From Climacium dendroides (lineage: Eukaryota; Streptophyta; Bryopsida; Hypnales; Climaciaceae), in contig OX467083.1 of assembly GCA_950106755.1 (NCBI GenBank), forward strand, positions 28,019,029-28,083,028: 64,000 bases of DNA, in the 5' to 3' direction. The translations under genes were made by a program, and so were the position numbers. The notes under the pieces are model-generated. The model worked only from the letters and a program-made list of their open reading frames with translations. It was not told the DNA's origin and searched no databases. Position 1 is the first letter of the stretch. Each line of letters opens with the position of its first letter. Of this stretch, positions 55,622-64,000 are shown one piece after another.

Positions 55622-58178
55622 GGTTGGTTTATGAGCCTCCTACCTTATAACACCTAAAGATTTGGATTGCTTTGAGATCCAAGACTACTTCAAAATACTT
55701 TTTTCCAAAGCCAAGATAAAATGTTCACATTATTTAATTCTTTAATAAATCCAACCATGGAATTTTTTAGTTGACTTGTTAAAGTGTATTCCCCTAAAAA
55801 CCATGTTACAACTCATGTCACAAAATCCTTTAAGTTTTCATTTCAAAGAAAAATCATCCAATTTCATTTAGCATTCACGATGAAACCTAAACTGGGATGA
55901 GTGATTGTTCTTCCTTGACTTGAGGGCGACATTTTACTGCAATTTGAAGTTGCTAATATTGTCATATTTTCAAATTATTTTCAAATTTTGTTATACAAAA
56001 TGTAATTATTATGAATTTTCTAGTGGAAGATTTTCTTCAACCTACAATAGTCATATAGACCTTTCTATTTTTGACCATAGGTTGATTTCAAAATTGACAA
56101 AGGGTTGGTTGCAATATTGATAGCCTTGTAGCCAATCATAATGCACCGCAACTACTTGAATTGTGCCACAACTTCATGGAAATAGAGTAGTCTATAGATT
56201 GGAAATAGAGGGATGGTTGGAAATGGGTCAGCTACTATAACTCCAATATCACAAATGGCTCCTTGAAGATTCATTCTTGCATCAATGTGTAGATATAAGG
56301 TAGGAGGTTCTAAAAGCGCACATGCTCTAAAATTGCCCACCTCTTCAAATGTACACTATTTGTACATGCTGATTTTTCATAGCCTTCAATAATGTAAAAA
56401 TAGTGTACATTTGAAGAGGTGGGCCCTATGCCATTTCAACTTCAAATTTTCATAACTAGTTCCACAAAACTCCAAAAAATATGAAATGACTTAAATAAGA
56501 TGCCAATTTGTCTTGTCTTTCAAGAAAAACTTTATTGAAAAATATTTCACAAAGCTTCACCTTCCGAAAATTTAGTATCAACTTTTAAATGGGCGATTTA
56601 TGGATTTCCTACCTTAGTTTTAAAACAAACACTATAGGATTGGTTGCAACATCATGCTTAACTTTGGAATGCCACCGATTCTACTTTGTAGCTGGATGAC
56701 AATCTAATGAGCTATAAAGCTATTGAAAATATTTTTTCATCCTTATTTTCCTTGTTGACCTTTCATGTTGGATTAAGAAGAGTATCCAATTGAGTTTGTA
56801 GTCTTACTAGTATTTTTCTTCATGTGAATGAAAAGTTGTTAGAAAAACAAATCACAAAATATACTATTTTAGTGTATTTTGAAATTTTTTTGCTCATTTC
56901 TTTAAATTTGAAATTTCTCCACAAAAATAGTATAGTAATATTTTTTGAATTTGAGCCCAACTAAAAAAATAAAGGTCATATATTCTAGTTTCTACTCCAA
57001 TTTGAATTTTGAAAAAATCCTAATATTTAATACTTTATTGCAATTTGAACTTTGGATGCATTTTCAATGTCTATTGAATTTTAATTATAGAATGACATAT
57101 AATTCTATTTTATACTATGATGTTTGTCATTGTAATATTCACATATGGTGAAAATTTCAAATTTTTTGAACTAATTTTCTATTTGATGTGATTTTTCTTT
57201 ACCTTTTCTTCAAAAATTCTCTAAAAAATTAATTTTCTACAAAATTGATCTAAATTTTTTGTAAAATAGAGAAGACATGTAATTTCATCTCTAGAAAATA
57301 AAAATAAAATTTTTCATACATATCTAGATGCAAAGTAGTAGTGAAGTGAGTGGATAGTGAGCATAAAATCAATGGTCATGGGTCTATCATTTAGGGATTA
57401 ACCATTGACAATAATTTGACATAATGACTTGAAAAGAGTGAAATTTGTTATGCACTTCAAGCTACAAAAACTACATCTCTGTCACCATACATTGGTTTAT
57501 AGTTCTATGTATTAAGTAGGATGTTAAAGTGGTCATTTAAAATTTGCATCATGCATTTGTCTTCCCCCAATCAAGAATAAATGTAAAAAAAATACCTCTA
57601 TTTTATAGTTGTTTAATGTCATGTGTTCATCATCTATCCTATTATGTTTACCTCTACTAGCTAATTTGGGGTCATTGAATCCAAATTTGAATTCAAAATT
57701 TTCAAATTTGATTATGGATGATAAATAAAATGATTCTTTAATTTTTTTCTACAAATAAATCTATAGACTTCAAATGATCATTTTATTGTCCTACATGTAG
57801 TATTACCTTTGTATGAACAATTACATTCATGATTGCTAAGTTATGTGCCTAAATCTAAAATGGAACCTTTGGATGTAATTATACAACTCTTAGAATTAAT
57901 GACAGCCTTAGTTATGTTAGCCACTGAACAGTTTGATAGAATTCTTTTGAAAAGGAATTTAGTACGCTAACTTCTTTGATATGCAAAAAATTTGCATTTC
58001 TACTATGTTGTAATGTTGTGTAATTTTTAATGTTGTTTTGATATGGGTTTACACCATTAATTGGGGCAATTATGGGAGCCATAAATTGTAAGATTCATTT
58101 GCTTGCCAAAGTCTTGTAATTCCACCAATTTAATAAAATTGATGTTAGTGTTAAAACTTTATGCAATGGGACCTGTAT
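55622..58178. other. AT-rich intergenic DNA, no gene seen
   Basis: No supported coding frame. It includes the inverted copy of the 34.5-kb repeat and a region at 56020-56260 related to 32040-32290. Long poly-A/T tracts dominate from 56.8 to 57.8 kb. Confidence 0.5.
56290..56625 (-). repeat. Dispersed repeat with internal hairpin, copy 2 (inverted)
   Basis: Reverse-oriented copy of 34540-34860. The hairpin part (56323-56424) has arms TGCTCTAAAATTGCCCACCT then CTTCAAATGTACACTATTTG, and the matching right arm ACATTTGAAGAGGTGGGC. The flank continues with CCCTATGCCATTTCAACTTC and CCAAAAAATATGAAATGACT-like blocks that mirror the first copy. Confidence 0.65.
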
Positions 58179-58331
58179 CATGGTTGTCATACTGGACAAG
58201 TTACTATTCATTTCTTGTCCTGTAGGATGAGTTACTATTCATCAAATGTACCTCTCAAGTACATTTGATGAACAATAACTCGTCCTACAGGACAAAAAAT
58301 GAATAGTAACTTGTCCAGTATGACAACCATG
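58179..58331. mobile_element. Foldback element: 73-bp inverted arms, 7-bp loop
   Basis: Left arm 58179-58251 begins CATGGTTGTCATACTGGACA. Right arm 58259-58331 is its reverse complement with about four mismatches. Loop CTCTCAA. Inside each arm a GTTACTATTCAT-like word occurs twice as a direct repeat. No target duplication could be fixed. It looks like a foldback MITE or a small-RNA hairpin locus. Confidence 0.75.
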
Positions 58332-58833
58332 ACCTCTATATTGTATATACATTTTTTTAATAAGTTGATTCTAATTAGCATATGATTGTGTTCATAGAAA
58401 CTTGGAATTTGGTCTTGTATCATTGGTTCAAGTATGACAAGCATACGTAGAGTTGGTCCTCAAGTTGACCACCATATTCTGGGTGCCGCTAATTTTTGCT
58501 CCAACTATGTTAAAGGTGATCAGGGTTCATGATTTTGGATCTTGCATTGTTACCCCTACATTCAACTATTTCTTTGACATGCCTATCAACAAAGGTAGTA
58601 CTCAACCATGAAGAATAAGACCTATGGTCAAGATATTTTGTCAAAAATGATTCAATTTTTGGACCAATAGCTACAATTTTCATTTCTACAATAATCTTAA
58701 AGGTCATCCATTGGTCATTGTTGTTGGAAACCCTCCTCATCTTCTGTCCCTCAAACCAATAAAAAACCTGAAGTTCTCTACTTATCTATGTCCATTTGTA
58801 GGGATGAGAGCACCCCCGGAACACTCCCTTAGT

Positions 58834-59318
58834 AGGGGTAGTGACACCTTCTTCATTGCACACCTACTCTTTAGTGAATGGGGATGGAGCAACTTTCTAT
58901 TGGCATCCCCTAAGCAAGAATATTTCTATTCTACTAAGTCTTCATGCCGTCCATTATTCTCCTTCGGAGGTGAATAATGGGTATGGTGAAGTTTTGCAAG
59001 CGAAAATTTTGATCAATGTCCCAATGGCACTTCGTAATTTCACTCTATAGTATTTCAATCTGGTGTAATGGCGTGAGCTATATGTAGGTAACATTAGCCT
59101 GTATTTTCCCTCACCAGTTGATTAGGTCCTGGAAACCTCCAAAATTCCCCTATCTTGTCTTGCAAGTAAACCGATTTTTGACTCTCCAAGCTCGTGGTAC
59201 CAAACAAGGGTGTCACACCTTCTTCACCCAAAACTGCTCCCCGTTGACTCATGTTTTGTCTCACCATCTTCTCATTCTTCGTAGAAATTTGGTTGGTGAA
59301 GAAGGTGTGACAACGCCC
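58834..59318. mobile_element. Second copy of the GGGG-CACACCTTC MITE family
   Basis: The left end is GGGGTAGTGACACCTTCTTC. The right end, reverse complemented, is GGGCGTTGTCACACCTTCTT. An internal GTGTCACACCTTCTTCACCC lies near 59208. It shares internal blocks with the VDAC intron copy but is longer. Confidence 0.55.
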
Positions 59319-59479
59319 ACGCAATTCCAGTTTTTTCCAGAACAAAATATCTGGAGAACAATTTATTAGAGTGGATCCATGCTCCATCCCAGGTGCCGCA
59401 GAGCCAAAGCAGGGACCCAGATGGAACCTCCTCACCGGAAATCAGGCCATTCGCAAACCCCAAAGCCAGGCAGAGATGC

Positions 59480-59999
59480 CGACGCAGCCCGATTCCTGTT
59501 CCCCCTGCGAATCCATTAGCCGCATAACAGACATGACACTGTGCCTTCCTCCCTTTCTGATGCCGACTTCCGGACTACCCTAGCTAGGGCTCTCCCCATT
59601 GCAAATCACGTGGCACCCAAACTGCCAAAGCCCGCTTCTTCTCCTTGGATCGGAGTTCGCGCGGCCCTTGCCACCGGTGAAAAGCCAGCCCTGACGCACT
59701 GCGGCATCTTGCCCCTTCCCTGCCTGCTCAGTGCTTCATTTCCACTCACAACCCATCACAACCCAAGGACTCAACGAGACACAGCCAGTCCCGGTGGGAG
59801 ACGGATTCCAGTGAAAACTCCTGGAATTCCAACTTCCATCCGAAGGATTTTCTTCAGTTTGTTGGCTCCATAGGACAGGGAGCCTCCAAGGAACTCGACG
59901 GTTTCAACTTTGGGAGAGTCACCAACCACCTACAGCAGAGAATTCCATTCGCACTGCGAGAAGATGGAGCATCACATCTTGTCCTTCCACGGTAGAACT
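59480..59999 (+). pseudogene. GC-richer decayed coding-like patch, family unknown
   Basis: A GC-rich island about 500 bp long in AT-rich DNA. One plus frame reads FRTTLARALPIANHVAPKLP and continues to about 59870. A second frame from about 59800 to a TAG near 59995 reads FHPKDFLQFVGSIGQGASKE, then LDGFNFGRVTNHLQQRIPFA and LREDGASHLVLP, which looks like true protein. The two are in different frames and neither has a start, so I read the region as remnants of a gene or transposon open to frameshifts. No family recognised. Confidence 0.35.
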
Positions 60000-60076
60000 T
60001 ACTGCTGGCAGCTCCCAATTGGATAGAGCCTTGCGGGGGTTACATCTTATGTACCCGGAACAATACATGATTCAAC

Positions 60077-60309
60077 TTAACTCTGTAAAGTCAATGTGGA
60101 CATTAAGTCGGTGTCTGATGGTTGACAAAGAATCTATCTATGTAAGACATAAGTGCAAATATTCATCTTTGGAATTTTGTGTAAACAAGGAAGGTCTTGC
60201 ACAATAGTTTGACCTCCAACGAGTACTCTCTGGGTTTTTTAAGCAAATGATTCACATGGTAGTAGAAAGGATGATTTTTGCAATGACCTACTTGGCGTTC
60301 CAGGATTAA
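60077..60309 (+). mobile_element. TTAA-bounded MITE, family A copy 7
   Basis: TTAA at 60077-60080 and 60306-60309. It contains GACAAAGAATCTATCTATGT, GTGCAAATATTCATCTTTGG, TTTTGTGTAAACAAGG, CACAATAGTTTGACCTCCAA and CGAGTACTCT, the family A core. The right end, reverse complemented, is TTAATCCTGGAACGCCAAG, matching the terminus of copy 1 at 3339. Confidence 0.65.
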
Positions 60310-61462
60310 GTTCAAGTGCAACAATTATCAATAGTGATAGCAACTGAGGATACAATTTACTACTACGAAACATTCATTATTTTAATTGAATCTCATCGGC
60401 AAGTGAAAGAAGGCTCCAACACACTTCAACATGCATTATTGGGACAATACATTTAATATATTAGTAAGTTATGAAATTTCGAAGTTGATTGTTTGTGGGC
60501 ATACCAAAAATTGACACTAATATCAAAAGTTGGCACTAAACATTCTTCTTCTTAAAAATACATTATTTTTGGGATCTCAGTGGCAAGTGTGAGGGGATTT
60601 CAATGCATTTGGACATGCAATATTCACACACTAGATCAATATGTTAGCAAAGTAAGTTGAAAGACCATTTGCTTGTAGGTGACTATACCAAAATCACACC
60701 ATATCCTCTACTAAGTCTTCCATGTTTTCAACATACAAATGTGTTTCAGGGTCATCAATACCCAAGTTTTAGTGCCCCTTTTCCTTCTAAATATAGGTGT
60801 TACATTTAGGGCACTGATGGTTATGGGTGCACACATCTTATTACTTGGCAGACTAAAGCATTTGTAATCCTTTGGATCATTTGGCAGTTTTAATCTGGGG
60901 TTTTAACCCACCTTACTTTAGAGGTCTGTGAGGAGGCCACATCATTGAGCTGGGGTTACGACCAATAGAGATTCCCGAAACAAGGTAGTACCTGCGGTTT
61001 AGTATAAGAGCAGATCCTTGCAGGCATCAACCTGTCCGGGGGCCCAGTTTCACATCCAAATGAAGCCTCTCCCAGTCTCTCCCTGTGGCCGGTGTACGGT
61101 GGAATCGATTCAAAGGTTTTAGGTGAGTCAAGGGACAACATTCGAACTTTCGAAGCTTGCACGCTGTTTACAAGTCCCGAGAGAGATTCGTCAGCAGGAG
61201 ACAAATAGTATTTTCCCCCTTTTTTTGTATATTTACTGTTGATGTTTGCCATTGATCAAACTGATGGCTTGCTGAAGTTTGCTATTCTCCAGGAATTGGA
61301 GGAGGCATGTTTGTGAGTTGGAGATAACCGTAGGGCGGAATTCGTGCTGCAGCTACGACGACTTACAGAAGCAGCGGCGGAAGAATTCATGTGTAACGGG
61401 CAGGATTACGGAGTTGTGTCAGTCCCGAACGGTACGTGATCCGGAGTCTGGTGGGAGCGGCG
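60310..61462. other. Upstream region of the MOT1-type gene, no gene supported
   Basis: AT-rich to about 60.9 kb, then more GC-rich towards 61.46 kb, where the promoter and 5' leader of the transporter are expected. No independent coding frame is convincing. Confidence 0.45.
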
Positions 61463-63215
61463 ATGGCGAGAGACGAAATTGGAGAGGGGCCGGCGGCGAT
61501 GGCGACCGCGAGTGATCCGGCGTCGGATGGAGTGGTGACTCATTACAAGGAGCTCGTGAAAGAGAACATGCGGTACAAGAGCTTGTGGGAAGAGATTTCG
61601 GGAAGCTTGGGCGACCTCGGAACGTTTGTGCCGATTGTCCTTGCGCTTACGCTTGTTAATGGACTCGACCTCGGGACCACGCTCATCTTCACCGGAGTCT
61701 GCAACGTCCTCACAGGTTCGGGCTCGCCTCCAAGGCGTGTTTTGCATCATATTTTTGGTTATTTGGGTAACTGCGATCAATTTTGTGGAGGTTTACAGCA
61801 ATTTGGCGAGCTTATCACAAGTCCCTATTGATTTAATGCAAGGTTTTGTTCAAATTAGTTGATATGTAGTCCGTGAAGAAATGATGGCCTCTGTCGCCCC
61901 GATTGGGCGAAACCGCAGTTGCATTGATCAGTCCGCTGTGTGTGCATGTTGTTGCGAAAGCATGATTTCTGTTACAATTGGATTGAGTGCTGCTTGAAAT
62001 CTGTGTCCCCTAGGGTTGTTGTTCGGGGTGCCGATGCCAGTGCAACCCATGAAGTCGATCGCGGCTGCTGCAATCACTCCCGGTCATCTCCTCACCATTC
62101 CCCAGATTATGGCCGCTGGAATTTTAACCGGAAGCATTCTAGTCGGTCTGGGCGTCACAGGTTTGATGACTCTCGTGAACCGCTTGGTCCCTCTCCCTGT
62201 GGTGCGCGGCATTCAGCTCTCGCAGGGATTATCCTTCGGCATCACCGCCGTGAAGTACATCCTGAACGAGCAGAATTTCTCGAAAGGCAAAGCCGGCGGG
62301 CACCGCCACTGGCTGGGCTTGGACAGCAAGCTGCTCGCCATCGCCGCCATCGTTTTCATAGTGCTCGTCAGCGGGGCCGGCGAGTACACCATCAACCCTT
62401 TCCCCAAAGATTCCGTCGAGCGCGACGCCGTGATTGGGGATCCCAACCCTCGTCGCAGACGCACCTGGCGGGAACGCCTCCAAATGATCCCCACCGCGCT
62501 TTCAGTCTTCCTTCTCGGGATTGTGCTTGCGTTCATCCGCGACCCCGGGATCGCGGGGCGCCTCCGCGTCGGCCCGTCTACGCCCCAAATAGTGCACATC
62601 AACGCCCACGACTGGCGTGTGGGATTCGTCAGGGGCACCATCCCGCAACTACCGTTATCAGTGCTGAACTCCGTCATCGCCGTTTGCAAGCTTTCCCACG
62701 ATCTCTTCCCAACAAAACTGGAAGTCACGCCCATGAAAGTCTCCACGAGTGTCGGGCTGATGAACGTGGTGGGGTGCTGGTTCGGCGCAATGCCGGCGTG
62801 TCACGGCTGTGGTGGACTGGCGGGGCAGTACCGGTTTGGTGCTCGTACCGGCGCGTCCGTGGTGTTCCTTGGCTCACTCAAAATCGCGATTGGGCTGCTC
62901 CTGGGAAGCTCTCTTCTGCAAATCCTGCGTCACTTTCCCGTGGCGCTGCTCGGGGTGTTGCTGGTATTCTCGGGGCTGGAGTTGGCCATGACGTGCAGGG
63001 ACCAGAACACGCGGACGGATGCGTTCATCATGTTGTCAATTGCGGCGGTGTCGCTCACGAATTCGAACGCCACGATGGGGTTTGTGGTGGGGATGGTGCT
63101 CGCCGTCTTGATCAAAATGAGGGATCCCGAGACGTGGAAGATGCTGTACCGGTATACTCCGTGGGGCAAGCGCCGAAGCGCGGCCATCCCGCAGCCAGAT
63201 ACTCACCACGTCTGA
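61463..63215 (+). CDS. MOT1: MOT1-family molybdate transporter, two exons
   Basis: Membrane protein related to sulfate transporters that moves molybdate, the substrate for molybdenum-cofactor synthesis; by family it sits in the plasma membrane, tonoplast or endomembranes. Exons 61463-61715 and 62014-63215 (GT-AG, phase 1) give 484 residues; the ATG at 61463 is the first in frame. Exon 1 ends with the family's SLGDLGTFVPIVLALTLVNG and FTGVCNVLTG. Exon 2 opens with LLFGVPMPVQPMKSIAAAA, the diagnostic PVQPMK motif, then VVRGIQLSQGLSFGITAVKY. The second diagnostic region follows, VGCWFGAMPACHGCGGLAGQ, then YRFGARTGASVVFLGSLK. About ten hydrophobic helices are expected. A hydrophilic linker around WRERLQM is normal for the family. 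Strong GC bias. An overlapping 509-codon frame on the same strand is a shadow caused by this GC bias. No disruption. Confidence 0.93.
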
Positions 63216-63582
63216 TCAATACGAACCTCCCAGTGGCGTGTACAGCATGTTCTCCTCTTTGCAATTTCATGAAAACGGGAATGAAAGCACCGGAACGATG
63301 CAGCTTGAGTACGTGCTTTGACGCAACCTCGCAATGTGGTAAAATCCGTCTGCAACTCGTCATCAGATTCGATCAGAATAAGGGTAGGAATTTCTGTGAC
63401 CATACGCGCTGGGGTGTTCGTGAAATTGGCCGTGCAAATTGGCGTTGCGCATTGTCTGAAATTGACTGAATTTCAGTCCCATGCCAATCTATTGTAACAT
63501 TATCACGTTTTGTAGCGGACTAACTGCAGATTGCTCGGAGTGTTCCTAGCCTGCAAGTCTGTCATTCTGTATCCGAAATATC
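63216..63582. other. 3' flank of the MOT1-type gene
   Basis: Probable 3' UTR and terminator region. No gene seen. Confidence 0.5.
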
Positions 63583-63715
63583 GGGAAACACCTCGTTTCC
63601 GTTTTAATTGTAAGTCCTTCGGAAACACCTCGTTTCCGTTTTAACTGTAATTTCTTCGGAAACACCTCGTTTCCGTGTCGTAAGGCCTTGGGAAATATCT
63701 TGTTTCCGTTTTGTA
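63583..63715 (+). repeat. Four tandem 36-38-bp units with GGAAACACCTCGTTTCC
   Basis: Copies start at 63583, 63621, 63657 and 63690, with a diverged fifth near 63774. Each unit has the inverted repeat GGAAAC-ACCTC-GTTTCC and a TTTTAATTGTAA-like spacer. The minus-strand open frame with repeated Phe-Pro motifs over this region is an artefact. Confidence 0.75.
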
Positions 63716-64000
63716 ATTTCTCTGGACACATTTCTGTGTTTCTACATTCGATTTTGATCAACGTTTCTAGCATCGGGAAACATCTCGTGTACGTGTTGCA
63801 ATGCTTCATTTTGTTATTTGATTCGATTTCACTTGAAGTTCCATCAAATGCTGACCGTGGTTCTTTTCGTTTTCTATTTTGAGTGTGCATAGGATTTGAG
63901 TACTGCATGCTGAATTGCAATTAGTTTACTGCGCTGTGAAATACTCCATTGAAAACACCATTTTAAAAAGATGGGCAATTTTGTTAAAATGGCGCTATTC

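Noticed and set aside
61940..63469. 509-codon open frame on the plus strand overlapping the MOT1-type gene
   Set aside because: It is in a different frame from the clearly homologous transporter, is Arg/His/Pro-rich as expected from a GC-rich shadow, and has no family motif.
63546..63920. Minus-strand frame with repeated NEVFPKKLQ-like units
   Set aside because: Translation of the GGAAACACCTCGTTTCC tandem array; no start context or homology.

Overview
The window is nuclear DNA of a plant (a streptophyte). It holds spliced GT-AG genes with plant-type products: a molybdate transporter of the MOT1 family, a plant-type L-lactate dehydrogenase, a plant mitochondrial carrier, a VDAC porin, mitoribosomal protein mS35 and TMCO1. 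These sit in a very AT-rich, repeat-filled background with CACTA-like, Stowaway-like and TTAA-target DNA transposons. Several genes are compact, GC-rich and intronless or nearly so. Together with a piggyBac element, uncommon in my experience of flowering plants, this makes a non-flowering lineage plausible, but the sequence alone does not settle the species.

Layout: 1-5.1 kb is AT-rich repeat sea with TTAA elements. 5.16-5.78 kb (-) is an unrecognised 206-aa gene. 8.25-13.43 kb is a 5.2-kb piggyBac-type transposon with a decayed transposase (-), followed at 13.49-14.47 kb by a second TTAA-bounded repeat. 14.65-16.46 kb (-) is a four-exon mS35 gene. 18.6-19.15 kb (+) is intronless TMCO1 with a TTAA element in its upstream region and a degenerate copy of its own 3' end just downstream. 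21.83-23.05 kb (-) is intronless L-lactate dehydrogenase with an in-frame upstream mini-ORF. 23.95-24.72 kb is a head-to-tail trio of one TTAA element. 26.45-28.0 kb (+) is a pogo/Tigger-type transposase frame broken by three stop codons. 28.46-30.7 kb has several tandem arrays, including a palindromic 37-bp satellite, and a decayed coiled-coil exon. 30.7-37.6 kb is AT-rich repeats with a nearly perfect CACTA-like palindrome. 39.24-43.48 kb (+) is a ten-exon mitochondrial carrier gene with a Stowaway-type MITE in intron 6. 43.5-52.2 kb is gene-free with MITEs and hairpins. 52.28-54.54 kb (+) is a four-exon divergent VDAC. 54.7-61.4 kb is repeats plus one GC-richer decayed coding-like patch. 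61.46-63.2 kb (+) is the two-exon MOT1-type transporter, followed by a 37-38-bp tandem array.

The host genes are not an operon. Three act in mitochondria by family (mS35, the carrier, VDAC) and LDH may be targeted, but the spacing and mixed strands give no sign of joint control. The strongest theme is the many elements bounded by TTAA and starting with C-rich ends (CCC/CCCC or variants), the signature of the piggyBac superfamily, next to a piggyBac source-type element that is itself broken. Exon structures were built by eye from splice consensus, reading-frame phase and protein-family knowledge. No alignment or expression data were available.
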